From Steroidobacteraceae bacterium (GTDB lineage Bacteria; Pseudomonadota; Gammaproteobacteria; Steroidobacterales; Steroidobacteraceae), in NCBI GenBank assembly GCA_019187185.1, contig JABAQU010000015.1, positions 169,665 to 233,664 on the forward strand: a stretch of 64,000 nucleotides of DNA, written 5' to 3'. The translations under genes and the position numbers were made by a program. Below are positions 1 through 9,392 of the stretch, piece after piece (the stretch's first letter is position 1; each line of letters begins with the position of its first letter). The notes beneath the pieces are model-generated. The model was not told where the DNA came from. It did no database searches and saw only the letters and a program-made list of their open reading frames with translations.

Positions 1-1268
1 AGGCCGCGCGCTGCGCGCTGCGCGAGCATGATCCACACGATCTCGCGGGCACGCGGGTTGTCGTCGTAGAGACCCGCATGCAGCATGAACTCTTCCATGG
101 CGGTCGCCATGCCTTCGGCGCGGCTGTCCCAGATGTTGTAGAGGAGCGCGCCGCGGCGCAGCGGGCTCGGGTGGGGCGCGATGCGCATCCGCGCGAGGTC
201 CCACCAATGGTAGAAATGCGTGTAGAGCGTCATCGGCTCGCGATGGGTTGCCATCGCGAAGAAGTTGCGCGTGGCTTCGGGGGTGAACTCGCCGATCTGC
301 GCACGGATCGCGCCGGCCATGTAGTCGTGGATCGGCAGGATCTGCCTCGACGCGAGGAAAGCCATGTACTTGTCAACGGCCGCTTCACCGCGCGTACGGA
401 ATTCCGCCGGGCTCGCCGTCACGTGCAGCGGGGGCAGGCCCCGGTTGCGCGCCTCCTCGAACCGCAGCGCCGCGTGCGCACGGGCCAGCTCGCGCTTCAG
501 GAGTGCAACTTCGTCGTCCCAGGTGAGCGGCACGAGATGCACATGCCGCAGGCTCCAGTTGTAGTTCTCCTTGCCGATGCCCGACGGCCCCGTTTTCGAG
601 GGCGCCTCGCGCTCGAGCCACGCGACGAACTCGTGTGTCGCGCGCTGCGCGCTGCGGAGGGCGTCACGGAACTCCGCGCCGCTGCCCGTGGTCTTCGCCG
701 CCAGTGCGTCGAGCGCCACCTGCTGACCTTTCAGCGTTCGAATGCCGACGGCCCACAGATCCCGCGCGTTCCCGGTGAGATTGCCCCTGGCCTGGGCGAG
801 GAGGGGCGCAACGGTGCGCAGCTCCTGCGCGAGCTGCGTCTCGGCCGCGGGTGTCAGCGGAAACGCGTAGGTCCACAGTTCGATGGCCGCGTGATTCGTC
901 GGCCCTTCGTGCGCCGGTGTATCGCTCTGTTCCGTCCAGAGCGACAGATAGAACCCGGGATCGCGCTCCCACGGCTTCAGGACCCGCACGTGGAAGTCGA
1001 AACCGTTCATCTCCGCGCGCAGCAGTTCGTAGTCGACCTGTTGCTCGACCGGCCATCGGCCGGGATCGAGCGCGGCGAGGCGTGCGCGCCAGCGGGGCAA
1101 TTCGGCATGCCGTCTCGCAAGGGTGCTGGCGGTGTAGTCGGGCACGCCGTCGCGCACGGGCGGCGCCTCGAAGGCGCGCCACTCGGCGAAGAGTTGCGCG
1201 AGGTCAGGGGCCGTGCCGCCGGAGGCGGCGCCGAGGATCACGCCCATCGCGGCTGCCTGCAGGGTCAT
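1..1268 (-). CDS. DUF885 family protein, 3'-truncated by window edge
   Basis: The frame is open from an ATG at 1268 to the window start, so the C-terminus is missing. It reads MTLQAAAMGVILGAASG at the start, which could be a weak signal peptide, followed by a helical region. The visible stretches RHAELPRWRARLAALD, LWTEQSD, TREFFAM-like text, HWWDLARMRIAP and AEGMATAMEEFMLHAG match the DUF885 family, alpha-helical proteins with a gluzincin-like (HEXXH-type) metallopeptidase fold. Any metal-binding HExxH would lie in the missing part or near the edge. The physiological substrate is unknown. It is preceded, in transcription order, by the SRAP gene on the same strand with 32 bp between them, so the two could be cotranscribed. 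Family assignment is by recognition of sequence style and is fairly sure; function is not. Confidence 0.7.
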   Translation of the reverse strand, partial: MTLQAAAMGVILGAASGGTAPDLAQLFAEWRAFEAPPVRDGVPDYTASTLARRHAELPRWRARLAALDPGRWPVEQQVDYELLRAEMNGFDFHVRVLKPWERDPGFYLSLWTEQSDTPAHEGPTNHAAIELWTYAFPLTPAAETQLAQELRTVAPLLAQARGNLTGNARDLWAVGIRTLKGQQVALDALAAKTTGSGAEFRDALRSAQRATHEFVAWLEREAPSKTGPSGIGKENYNWSLRHVHLVPLTWDDEVALLKRELARAHAALRFEEARNRGLPPLHVTASPAEFRTRGEAAVDKYMAFLASRQILPIHDYMAGAIRAQIGEFTPEATRNFFAMATHREPMTLYTHFYHWWDLARMRIAPHPSPLRRGALLYNIWDSRAEGMATAMEEFMLHAGLYDDNPRAREIVWIMLAQRAARG

Positions 1269-1300
1269 GGGCCGGAATCATGCGCCGTTCGGCGCAGTCG

Positions 1301-1990
1301 TCAATGGGGTGAAGATGCCGCTGCAAGCGGTGCGATGAGGTCGGGGCCATCGTTGCGCGGCGAGTTCACCCGGAGGCCCACGCGATGCGCCACCATCAGG
1401 TCGGCCGGGTAGGGGACGAGGCTTTCGCGGGCGTCGTCGGCCGTGCCTGCAAGCCACGCGTCCTCTCGTTCCCGCGCGAGGATCGCGGGCATTCGCTGTT
1501 TCGTGTTGTGGATATCGGCGAGGAGCGCATTGGCCGGCATCGTGATGATGGTTGCGCTCTCGATGGTCGCGCCGTCCGGCGACACGCTGCGGTCCCAGAG
1601 GCCGGCAAAGCCGAATGCCGCCCGGTCGGCGAGATGAATGTAGAACGGCTGCTTGCGGCCGGGTTCATCGACGCGCCACTCGTAGAATCCGGCCGCGGGC
1701 AGGATGCAGCGCTGGCCCCGCTTCCAGGGTCCGCGCCAGCTCGCTGCGGTTTCGAGGGTCTCGATGCGCGCATTGATGGTCGGATACTTCGGCAACTCGC
1801 CGTGCGTGAAAAATGGCACGAGCCCCCAGCGCAGCAGTACCCATTCCGCGCCGTCACTGCCGCGGCGCAGGGCCGGCACGTTCGCCGTCGGGGCGACGTT
1901 GTAGCTCGCACGATAGCGAAAGGGCGGTGGCACGCGGCGAAACTCGCGCTCGAGCGCAGACTCGTCAGGCGTCACATACCGGCCGCACAT
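1301..1990 (-). CDS. yedK: SRAP-family abasic-site DNA-protein crosslinking protein (YedK/HMCES-like)
   Basis: The 229-residue product begins MCGRY, so after methionine removal Cys2 is the N-terminal nucleophile that crosslinks to abasic sites in single-stranded DNA. Other family landmarks are present in order: Asn31 in SYNVAPT, WGLVP (55-59), NARIET (73-78), GFYEW with Glu105, and His161 in the IHxxxQRMP block. The length is typical of bacterial YedK. In the family these residues form and resolve a thiazolidine linkage that shields abasic sites. The ATG at 1990 is the only sensible start because the catalytic Cys must be residue 2. It is divergent from the amidohydrolase gene at 2062. No SOS box was evident in the 71 bp between them, although SRAP genes are often SOS-linked. 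Confidence 0.93.
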   Translation of the reverse strand: MCGRYVTPDESALEREFRRVPPPFRYRASYNVAPTANVPALRRGSDGAEWVLLRWGLVPFFTHGELPKYPTINARIETLETAASWRGPWKRGQRCILPAAGFYEWRVDEPGRKQPFYIHLADRAAFGFAGLWDRSVSPDGATIESATIITMPANALLADIHNTKQRMPAILAREREDAWLAGTADDARESLVPYPADLMVAHRVGLRVNSPRNDGPDLIAPLAAASSPH

Positions 1991-2061
1991 GCGCCGATCT
2001 TACGGTGTGGCCCGGGAAAGTGGCACCATGGTGCAAGTCGGTCGAACCGGGGGACGAAACG

Positions 2062-3756
2062 ATGACGACACAGCCACTTCGCGTGCGCACCGCGTGGGTG
2101 CTCGCGCTCGCGGTGGGTTGGCTCGCCGGCTGCCAGAGCGCGCCTCGCCCGATCGACCTGCTGATACGGGACGCGACGATCTACGACGGTCGTGGCGGTG
2201 AGCCGTATCGTGGCGTGGTGGCTGTCGACAAGGGGCTCATCGTCGCCGCGGGCCCGTCGGCGCCGGGATTGCGCGCGACGCGAACGATCGATGCCCATGG
2301 CCTCGCGGTTGCGCCGGGCTTCATCAATGTGCTGTCCTGGGCGGCGGACTCGCTGTTCCACGACGGTCGGGGCATGAGCGATCTCAAACAGGGCGTCACG
2401 CTCGAGATCTTCGGGGAAGGCGACTCCTACGGGCCGCTCACGGCGTTGAGCCGCGCCGAGATGCTGAAAACGCAGGGTGATATCCGCTACGACATCACCT
2501 GGACCTCGCTCGGCGGGTTCCTCGACACGCTCGCGAACAAGGGCGTGTCGCCGAACATCGCCTCGTTTGTCGGTGCCGCGACGGTGCGCATCCACGAACT
2601 CGGCTACGAGAATCGCGCGCCGACGGCTGCGGAACTCGCGCGCATGCAGGATCTCGTGCGCGCCGCGATGCGCGAAGGGGCCCTCGGCGTCGGCAGTGCG
2701 CTCATCTACGCACCCGGCACATACGCGCGCACCGATGAACTCACGGCCCTCGTGCGTGCGGCCGGCGAATATGGCGGGGGTTACATCTCGCACATCAGGA
2801 GCGAGGGCGATCGCCTGCTCGAGGCGCTCGACGAGCTGATCGGCATTGCGCGCGCGACCGGCGTGCACGCGGAAGTGCACCACCTGAAGGCGGCGGGCGA
2901 AGCGAACTGGCCGAAGATGCGCGAGGCGATCGCACGCATCGATGCGGCACGCGCCGCGGGTCTCGGCATCACCGCGAACATGTATACCTACACGGCCGGT
3001 GCGACCGGCCTCGATGCGGCGATGCCGCCGTGGGTGCAGGAAGGGGGCATCGACGCCTGGGTCGGGCGGTTGCGCGACCCGGCCATCGCGGCGCGCGTCG
3101 CACAGGAAATGCGCGCGCCCGGAAAGGACTGGGAGAACCTCTACCACGCGGCCGGGAGCGCGGATCGCGTATTGCTGATCGGGTTCAAGAGCGAGCAGCT
3201 GAAGGCCCTGACCGGCAAGACGCTCGCCGAGGTCGCGCGCATGCGCGGCGTCACGCCGGAAGAAGCGGCGATCTCGCTCGTGATCGAGGATCACACGCGG
3301 GTCTCGACGGCGTACTTCCTGATGTCGGAGGACAACGTGCGGCTCGGGTTGTCCCAGCCCTGGGTGAGCATCGATTCGGATGAAGGCGCGCTCGCCCCCG
3401 AGGGAGCATTCCTCGCGAGCACCAACCACCCGCGCGCCTATGGCAGCTTCGCGCGGTTCCTCGGCAAGTACGTGCGCGACGAGAAGGTGACGACCCTGCC
3501 GGATGCCATACGTCGCCTTACGCGCCTGCCGGCGGAGAACTGGAAGCTGCGGGGTCGCGGCTGCCTCGATGCGGGGTGTCACGCCGATATCGTGATCTTC
3601 GATCCGGCGACCATTGCCGATCATGCGACCTTCGCCGACCCGCGCCGCTTCGCGACCGGTGTCGTCGACGTGTTCGTCAACGGCGTGCAGGTGATCGCGG
3701 ACGGCGAGCACACGGGTGCGACGCCGGGCCAGGTCGTGCGCGGCCCGGGCTGGTGA
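2062..3756 (+). CDS. D-aminoacylase/N-acyl-D-amino-acid deacylase-like amidohydrolase lipoprotein
   Basis: The predicted product is 564 residues. Residues 1-24 form a lipoprotein signal ending in the lipobox LAGC (Cys24), so the enzyme is probably anchored in the envelope. The rest follows the D-aminoacylase branch of the amidohydrolase superfamily: an N-terminal beta-sandwich strand set (DLLIRDATIYDG), VAPGFINVLSW, GVGSALIYAPGTYA (210-223), YISHIRSEGD with His244, and VHHLKAAG with His273/274 and Lys276. The usual HxH metal motif after VAPGFI is replaced by NVLSW, and the Cys ligand region reads EIFGEG, so metal binding must differ or be absent. The ATG at 2062 was chosen because it gives the lipoprotein signal and has a GGGGGA ribosome site; longer in-frame starts overlap yedK. 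It converges on the RND gene with a 16 bp gap. Confidence 0.82.
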   Translation: MTTQPLRVRTAWVLALAVGWLAGCQSAPRPIDLLIRDATIYDGRGGEPYRGVVAVDKGLIVAAGPSAPGLRATRTIDAHGLAVAPGFINVLSWAADSLFHDGRGMSDLKQGVTLEIFGEGDSYGPLTALSRAEMLKTQGDIRYDITWTSLGGFLDTLANKGVSPNIASFVGAATVRIHELGYENRAPTAAELARMQDLVRAAMREGALGVGSALIYAPGTYARTDELTALVRAAGEYGGGYISHIRSEGDRLLEALDELIGIARATGVHAEVHHLKAAGEANWPKMREAIARIDAARAAGLGITANMYTYTAGATGLDAAMPPWVQEGGIDAWVGRLRDPAIAARVAQEMRAPGKDWENLYHAAGSADRVLLIGFKSEQLKALTGKTLAEVARMRGVTPEEAAISLVIEDHTRVSTAYFLMSEDNVRLGLSQPWVSIDSDEGALAPEGAFLASTNHPRAYGSFARFLGKYVRDEKVTTLPDAIRRLTRLPAENWKLRGRGCLDAGCHADIVIFDPATIADHATFADPRRFATGVVDVFVNGVQVIADGEHTGATPGQVVRGPGW

Positions 3757-3772
3757 GGAATGGCACCAGGCT

Positions 3773-6700
3773 CTACTCGCCGCGCAAGCGGGCGATCATG
3801 CGCCTCCAGTGCTCGGGCGTGCGGGTACCCCGGGCGACGAGCGCGTACACCGCGGGGACGACGACGAGCGTGAGCAGCATGGAGATCAGCACGCCGTAGA
3901 CGACGACCACGCCGATCGGCTGCCGGCTCTCCGCACCCGCGCCCGTGGCGAGAAGCAGCGGCAGCGCGCCGAATGCGCTGCACAGGCTCGTCATGAGCAC
4001 CGGACGCAATCGCGTGACGGAGGCCGCCACGATGGCCTCGTGGAAGGCCGCGCCCCGGTCGCGCAGCTGGTTCGCGAACTCGACGATCAGCACTCCGTTC
4101 TTGGCTGCGAGGCCGACCAGCATCACGACCGCGATCTGGCTGAAAACATTGACGGAGGCGCCGTACAGCCACAGCCCGCCGACCGCCCCGACGATCGCGA
4201 GCGGCACGGTCGTCATGATGACAAACGGCAGGATGAAGCTCTCGAACTGCGCGGCGAGCACGAGAAACACGATGAGCAGTGCCCCGAGGAACGTCCAGTA
4301 CAGCGAACGGCTCGCCTGCAGGTATTCGCGCGATTCACCGTCGAAGTCGAGCTTGGCGCTCGGCGGCAATTCCTCGTGCACGATCTGCCTGAAGTACCGC
4401 ACCGCCTCGCCCATCGGATAGTCTCCCGCGAGGCCGGCCGTGATCGTGATCGAGCGCAGCCGGTTGAAGCGATTCAGCTGCGTGGCGGTGGCCGTTTCCC
4501 GCAGTTCGACGACACTCGACAGCGGCACGAGGGCACCGCTTTTCTCCGCGCGCACGTAGAGATTCTCGAGATCGGCAGGGGAGGCGCGATTCTCGCTCCG
4601 GCCCTGCAGGATCACGTCATATTCACGTCCTTCCCGGATGAACGTCGTGGCGGTGCGCGAGGCGAGCATCGTTTCGAGTGTCCGGGCGATCGCGTCGAGC
4701 GACAACCCGAGATCGGCAGCGCGGTTGCGATCGATCGCCACGTCCATCTGCGGCTTGCGTTCCTTGAAGTTCGAATCGAGATTGGTGAGGCCCGGATTCG
4801 TGGCCGCACGCGCGAGGAGCTTGTCGCGCCAGGTCGCGAGCGTGGCGTAGTCCGGGCCCATGATCACGACCTGCAGCGGATCGCTGCCGCCCCAGTTGAA
4901 GGCCGAGGGCGTCGACACGTTGGCGCGCACGCCCGGGAGTCTCGCGACCGCGGCCCGGATCGACGCCGCGATCTCGCGGGCACTGCGTGTGCGCTCATTC
5001 CAGTCGGTGAGCACGACGAGCCCCATGGCCTGGTTCACATCGCCGCTCGAACCGCCGCCGCGACCGCCAGGCACGCGGACCTGGTAACGCGAGATGCCCC
5101 CGCTCTGCATCTCCGCCGCGAAGATGGCCTCGAGGCGTGCCGCATAGTCGTCCATGTACTCGAGCGAGGCGCCTTCCGGCCCCGTGAGCGACACGCGCAC
5201 CATGCCACGGTCGTCGTCCGGAGTGTTTTCCTCGGGCAGCCGCAGGAAGACCGCGATCGCGACCGCAAACACGGCGAGCGCGACACCGACCGTGCGCCAC
5301 GGGTGATGCAGCAGGCGCGCCAGCACGCGCCGATAGCGCTCGCTCAGCGCCCTGAACACGCGGTCGATCGATTCGCTCACGCGACTGCGGGTGGCGCCGC
5401 CGGAGAACAGCTGCGAGGTCATCATCGGCGCGAGCGTGAGCGCGACGAAACAGGAGAACAGGATCGCGGCGGCGAGCGTGAAGCCGAATTCGCCGAACAG
5501 GCGCCCGACGCGGCCGCTGAGGAACGAGACCGGCACGAATACCGCGGCGAGCACCAGCGTCGTCGCGATCACGGCGAAGCCGATCTCGCGGCTGCCGTCG
5601 ATCGCGGCGAGGAGGCTCCGCTCGCCGTGTTCGATGCGCCGGTAGATGTTCTCGAGCACGACGATCGCGTCGTCGACGACGAGGCCGATCGCGAGCACGA
5701 TGCCGAGCAGTGTGAGCGTGTTGATCGTGAAGCCCATCGCGTAGATCGCGGCGCAGGCGCCGAGGATCGAGACGGGAATGGTCACGGCCGGAATCAGCGT
5801 CGCGCGCCAGTCGCCGAGGAAGGCGTAGATCACGACGAGCACCAGCACGACCGAGATCCCGAGCGCGATCAACACCTCGCGCATCGAGGACTTGATGAAC
5901 TCGGCGCGGTCCATGTTGATGCCGATGCGCGTGCCCTCGGGCAGGTCGGCGTTGATTGCGTCGACCTCGGCGCGGGCCACCGCGGCGACCGCGAGTGCAT
6001 TCGCATTGGCCTGGGGCTCGAGTCCGATCGAAATGCCGGCGATGCCGAAGGTGCGCGATATCGTGCGCTCGTTCTCCGCGGCGAGCGCGACACTTGCCAC
6101 CTCCCCGAGCCGTACCAGGTAACCATCGGGACTGCGGCCGACCACGATCTGGCGAAAGTCGTCGGGCGTGGCGAGCCCGGCGGCGGTATTGAGCACGAAC
6201 TCGCGTGCCCGGGATTCGAGGCGGCCGGCCGGCAGCTGCACGTTCTCGCGGCGCAGCGCCGCCTCGACGTCGGTCACGGTCAGGCGGCGCGCCGCGAGGG
6301 CATCGCTGTCGAGCCATATGCGCATCGCGTACCGGCGCTCGCCGCTCAACTGCACGCGTGCCACGCCGGGGACGGCGGCAAAGCGGTCGGTGACATTGCG
6401 CTCGACGAAATCGGACAGTTCGAGCACGGACATCCTGTCGCTCGCGATGTTCACGAAGATGATCGGCTCGGCACTGCTGTCGGCCTTGACGATCTCCGGC
6501 GGGTCGGCCTGGTCGGGCAGGTTGCCGAGCACGCGCGCGATGCGGTCGCGCACGTCGTTGGCGGCGGCGTCGATGTTGCGTGCCAGGTCGAACTCGACGC
6601 TCACCTGCGAGCGGCCGTCGACGCTCGCCGACTTCAGCTTCTCGACGCCTTCGAGGCCCGCGATGCGCTCCTCGATCGGCTGGGTGATTTTCGTCTCGAT

Positions 6701-6880
6701 GATCTCGGCCGACGCGCCGAGGTAGCGTGTCTCGACAGAGACGACCGGTGGATTGATATCCGGGAACTCCCGGACGGTCTGCCACAGGCGCGCGAGTGCG
6801 ACGAGGCCGACGACGATCAGCAGCAGGCTCGCGACGAGCGCCAGGACCGGGCGCTCCACCGACAAGGCGGAGATGCGCAT
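3773..6880 (-). CDS. RND-family efflux transporter permease subunit (HAE1/AcrB type)
   Basis: The 1035-residue product has the AcrB architecture: first transmembrane helix (ALSVERPVLALVASLLLIVV), a large periplasmic loop, a central membrane block, a second loop and a C-terminal membrane block. The proton-relay residues are visible: the Asp pair in GLVVDDAIVVLENI near residue 402, the Lys in GLAAKNGVLIVEFAN near 926, and the Arg in the SVTRLRPVLMTS block. In the family this inner-membrane trimer exports drugs, solvents or lipids by proton antiport, with a periplasmic adaptor and an outer-membrane channel. Neither partner is next to it. The ATG at 6880 was chosen because the sequence upstream of it is not RND-like. 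It is divergent from the L,D-transpeptidase. Confidence 0.93.
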   Translation of the reverse strand: MRISALSVERPVLALVASLLLIVVGLVALARLWQTVREFPDINPPVVSVETRYLGASAEIIETKITQPIEERIAGLEGVEKLKSASVDGRSQVSVEFDLARNIDAAANDVRDRIARVLGNLPDQADPPEIVKADSSAEPIIFVNIASDRMSVLELSDFVERNVTDRFAAVPGVARVQLSGERRYAMRIWLDSDALAARRLTVTDVEAALRRENVQLPAGRLESRAREFVLNTAAGLATPDDFRQIVVGRSPDGYLVRLGEVASVALAAENERTISRTFGIAGISIGLEPQANANALAVAAVARAEVDAINADLPEGTRIGINMDRAEFIKSSMREVLIALGISVVLVLVVIYAFLGDWRATLIPAVTIPVSILGACAAIYAMGFTINTLTLLGIVLAIGLVVDDAIVVLENIYRRIEHGERSLLAAIDGSREIGFAVIATTLVLAAVFVPVSFLSGRVGRLFGEFGFTLAAAILFSCFVALTLAPMMTSQLFSGGATRSRVSESIDRVFRALSERYRRVLARLLHHPWRTVGVALAVFAVAIAVFLRLPEENTPDDDRGMVRVSLTGPEGASLEYMDDYAARLEAIFAAEMQSGGISRYQVRVPGGRGGGSSGDVNQAMGLVVLTDWNERTRSAREIAASIRAAVARLPGVRANVSTPSAFNWGGSDPLQVVIMGPDYATLATWRDKLLARAATNPGLTNLDSNFKERKPQMDVAIDRNRAADLGLSLDAIARTLETMLASRTATTFIREGREYDVILQGRSENRASPADLENLYVRAEKSGALVPLSSVVELRETATATQLNRFNRLRSITITAGLAGDYPMGEAVRYFRQIVHEELPPSAKLDFDGESREYLQASRSLYWTFLGALLIVFLVLAAQFESFILPFVIMTTVPLAIVGAVGGLWLYGASVNVFSQIAVVMLVGLAAKNGVLIVEFANQLRDRGAAFHEAIVAASVTRLRPVLMTSLCSAFGALPLLLATGAGAESRQPIGVVVVYGVLISMLLTLVVVPAVYALVARGTRTPEHWRRMIARLRGE

Positions 6881-6976
6881 CAGTCGCCGGGCGCGCGCAG
6901 CACAGGCGCAGCCCGTTCGGCCACGGAGGGCGCGCGACTCGTTCGGCCGGGCCCGGTCTTGTAGAATGGCGCAGTC

Positions 6977-7972
6977 ATGATCAGTGTCGCGAAACGTCTC
7001 TTGTGGCTGTCCGCCGTGCTGGTCGCGCCCGCGTCGCAGGCCACCATGTACCCGTTGCCGGAGCACGGATCGGCGCTCTTCGGCAGCGTAGAGCATACCG
7101 TGACGACGTACGAGGACACACTCATCGACCTCGGGCGCCGCTACAGCCTCGGTTACGAGGAAATCCGTCGCGTCAATCCGGACGTGGATCCGTGGTTGCC
7201 GGGCGAGGGCACGGCGGTCGTGCTGCCGGGCCAGCGCATCCTGCCGTCAGGTCCACGCGACGGCATCGTCGTCAACCTGCCCGAGCATCGGCTCTACTAC
7301 TACCCGAAACCGAAGAAGGGCGAAAAGCCTGTCGTCTACACGTATCCGGTGAGCATCGGCAAGATGGACTGGCACACGCCGCTCGGCAAGACCCGCATCG
7401 TCCAGAAGGAGAAGAACCCCGTCTGGTATCCGCCTGCCTCGGTGCGCAAGGAGCACGCCGAGCGCGGCGATCCGCTGCCGGCGGCCGTACCCCCGGGCCC
7501 CGACAATCCGCTCGGAGCCTACAAGATGCGGCTCGCGATCGGGGGCGGAAGCTACCTGATCCACGGCACCAACAATCCGGCGGCCGTCGGCATGGCGATC
7601 ACGCACGGCTGCATCCGCATGTACCCCGAGGACATCGAGCAGCTGTACTCGATGGTGCCGGTCGGCACGAACGTCTATCTCGTCAACGAGCCGGTCAAGG
7701 TCGCGTTCGTCGACGGCGAGGTGTACATGGAAGCGCATCCGCCGGTGGACGACGAAGGCCAGGTGGCGCCGATCGACGTGAACGATTTCGCTGCCCGCCT
7801 CGACAAGCTGCTCGGTGCGACGCGCACGGCCGTGCACTGGGACTACGCGCTCGACATGCTGAAGGGCGGCACCGGCATGCCGGTGCTCATCGGCATCGAG
7901 GCCGACGACGATGCACCGGCGAGCGATGCGCCGCTCGCCTCGGGCAACACTCCGCCGGCTCCCGGGCCCTGA
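6977..7972 (+). CDS. L,D-transpeptidase (ErfK/YbiS/YcfS family)
   Basis: The 331-residue protein has a signal peptide (residues 1-22, ending around ASQA), a LysM-like peptidoglycan-binding segment (YEDTLIDLGRRYSLGYEEIRRVNP), and a YkuD catalytic domain. The active-site signature is present as IHGTNNP followed by THGCIRMYP, with Cys212 as the acyl-enzyme nucleophile. In E. coli such enzymes attach Braun lipoprotein or form meso-DAP crosslinks in the periplasm. An acidic, Pro-rich C-terminal tail follows. A TAGAAT -10-like element lies only 9 bases before the ATG, so the transcript may start very close to the gene. The 3' end overlaps the start of the DASS transporter. Confidence 0.92.
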   Translation: MISVAKRLLWLSAVLVAPASQATMYPLPEHGSALFGSVEHTVTTYEDTLIDLGRRYSLGYEEIRRVNPDVDPWLPGEGTAVVLPGQRILPSGPRDGIVVNLPEHRLYYYPKPKKGEKPVVYTYPVSIGKMDWHTPLGKTRIVQKEKNPVWYPPASVRKEHAERGDPLPAAVPPGPDNPLGAYKMRLAIGGGSYLIHGTNNPAAVGMAITHGCIRMYPEDIEQLYSMVPVGTNVYLVNEPVKVAFVDGEVYMEAHPPVDDEGQVAPIDVNDFAARLDKLLGATRTAVHWDYALDMLKGGTGMPVLIGIEADDDAPASDAPLASGNTPPAPGP

Positions 7973-9392
7973 CACGCGCTTGCGCCGGGGCATCGCAGTA
8001 CTCGGCCCCGCGGCCTTTCTCTACACGGTCGTCGCGGCGCCTCCCGCAGCCTTCACGGGACCTGCGTGGACAACCCTCGGACTCGCGGTCTGGATGGCGA
8101 TCTGGTGGGCCACCGAAGCCGTACCGCTCGCCGCGACGGCGCTGCTGCCGTTGCCGATCGTGCCGCTGATCGGGGTTCCCGGGTCCGCACAGGTGCTGAC
8201 CGAGTACGCAAACCCGACGATCTTCCTGATCCTCGGCGGATTCCTGCTGGGCCTCGCGATGGAACGCTGGCGGCTCCATGCACGCATCGCCTACGCGATC
8301 ATCGCGGCGGTCGGCAGCCATCCGCGACGGCTCGTGCTCGGCGTGATGGTCGCCACGGCCTTCGTGAGCATGTGGGTGTCGAACACGTCGACGACCCTGA
8401 TGATGTTGCCGGTCGCGAGTTCGATCGTCGCGCTCGTCGCGTCTGGCGGCCGCGAGTCAGCGGCGCGCAATTTCGCGACCGCGACGCTGCTCGGGGTCGC
8501 CTATGCCGCGACGATCGGCGGCCTCGGCACGCTGATCGGCTCGCCGACGAACGCGCTGGTGCAGGGGTTCATGGCGAAGAGCTTTGCCTACGACCTGAGC
8601 TTCGCGACCTGGCTGTCGTTCGGCATTCCGACGGTGCTCGTGCTGTTGCCCCTTGCCTGGTGGTTGCTCACGCGCATCGCGCTGCCGTTCGACCTGCCGG
8701 CGGACGTACTGCCGCGCGACACGATGCGCCGTGCCCTGCACGAACTCGGGCCGATGCAGCCTGCGGAGCGCCGCGTGGCGGCCGTCGCCTGCGTGACGGC
8801 AGCGCTGTGGATCGCTCGCCCCTGGCTCGATGCGCTGCCGGGCCTGCACGGCCTCAGCGATACGGTCATTTCGATGGTGGCGGGGCTCGCGCTCTTCGTG
8901 TTGCCGGCCGGCGGCGACGCGGGCGCGGCCCCGCTGCTGGATGCCGACGCATTGCGGCGCGTGCCGTGGGATGTACTGATCCTCTTCGGCGGAGGCCTCG
9001 CGCTCGCGGCCGCGATCCAGTCGAGCGCGCTGTCCGCCACGTTCGGCGTCGCACTGCGCGGCATCGCCCATTGGCCGGCCCTCGCACTCACGCTCACGAT
9101 CGTGCTGTTGCTCGTGTTCTGGACCGAGTTCAACAGCAATACGGCAACGGCCGCGACTTTCATGCCGGTGCTCGCCGCGATGGCGGATGGCAACCCCGCG
9201 ACGATCCTGCTGCTGATCGCGCCGGCGGCGATGGCGGCATCGGCGGGCTTCATGTTGCCGGTCGGCACGCCGCCGAACGCCATCGTGTTCGGTACGGGGC
9301 GCATATCGATGAAGCAGATGCTCAAGGCGGGATTGCAGGTCGATCTCGCGGCCGTGCTCGTGATCACCCTCGTGACGACTGTCGTGCTATGA
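7911..9392 (+). CDS. DASS/SLC13 family sodium:anion (dicarboxylate) symporter
   Basis: The product is up to 493 residues and hydrophobic throughout. It carries both repeats of the divalent anion:sodium symporter family: the first Ser-Asn-Thr motif in MWVSNTSTTLMMLPV, GTLIGSPTNAL, and the second in EFNSNTATAATFMPV, followed by LPVGTPPNAIVFG. These motifs coordinate sodium and the carboxylate substrate, so a C4-dicarboxylate, citrate or related anion is likely. The first ATG overlaps the transpeptidase gene by 62 bases; ATG 7926 and TTG 7980 are alternatives and the family homology begins near LGPAAFLY, so the start is uncertain. It overlaps the flavin reductase by ATGA, implying translational coupling. 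Confidence 0.88.
   Translation: MHRRAMRRSPRATLRRLPGPDTRLRRGIAVLGPAAFLYTVVAAPPAAFTGPAWTTLGLAVWMAIWWATEAVPLAATALLPLPIVPLIGVPGSAQVLTEYANPTIFLILGGFLLGLAMERWRLHARIAYAIIAAVGSHPRRLVLGVMVATAFVSMWVSNTSTTLMMLPVASSIVALVASGGRESAARNFATATLLGVAYAATIGGLGTLIGSPTNALVQGFMAKSFAYDLSFATWLSFGIPTVLVLLPLAWWLLTRIALPFDLPADVLPRDTMRRALHELGPMQPAERRVAAVACVTAALWIARPWLDALPGLHGLSDTVISMVAGLALFVLPAGGDAGAAPLLDADALRRVPWDVLILFGGGLALAAAIQSSALSATFGVALRGIAHWPALALTLTIVLLLVFWTEFNSNTATAATFMPVLAAMADGNPATILLLIAPAAMAASAGFMLPVGTPPNAIVFGTGRISMKQMLKAGLQVDLAAVLVITLVTTVVL

Noticed and set aside
1..40. GCGCGCTGC repeats at the window start
   Set aside because: They are Ala/Arg codons of the DUF885 gene, not a dispersed or regulatory repeat.
78..1412. 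A 444-codon plus-strand frame at the window start
   Set aside because: The minus-strand DUF885 frame is open from 1268 to the edge and has recognisable family sequence; the plus frame does not.
3716..6964. A 1082-codon plus-strand frame opposite the RND pump
   Set aside because: The minus strand encodes an intact AcrB-type protein with all motifs; the plus frame is low-complexity acidic/basic text.
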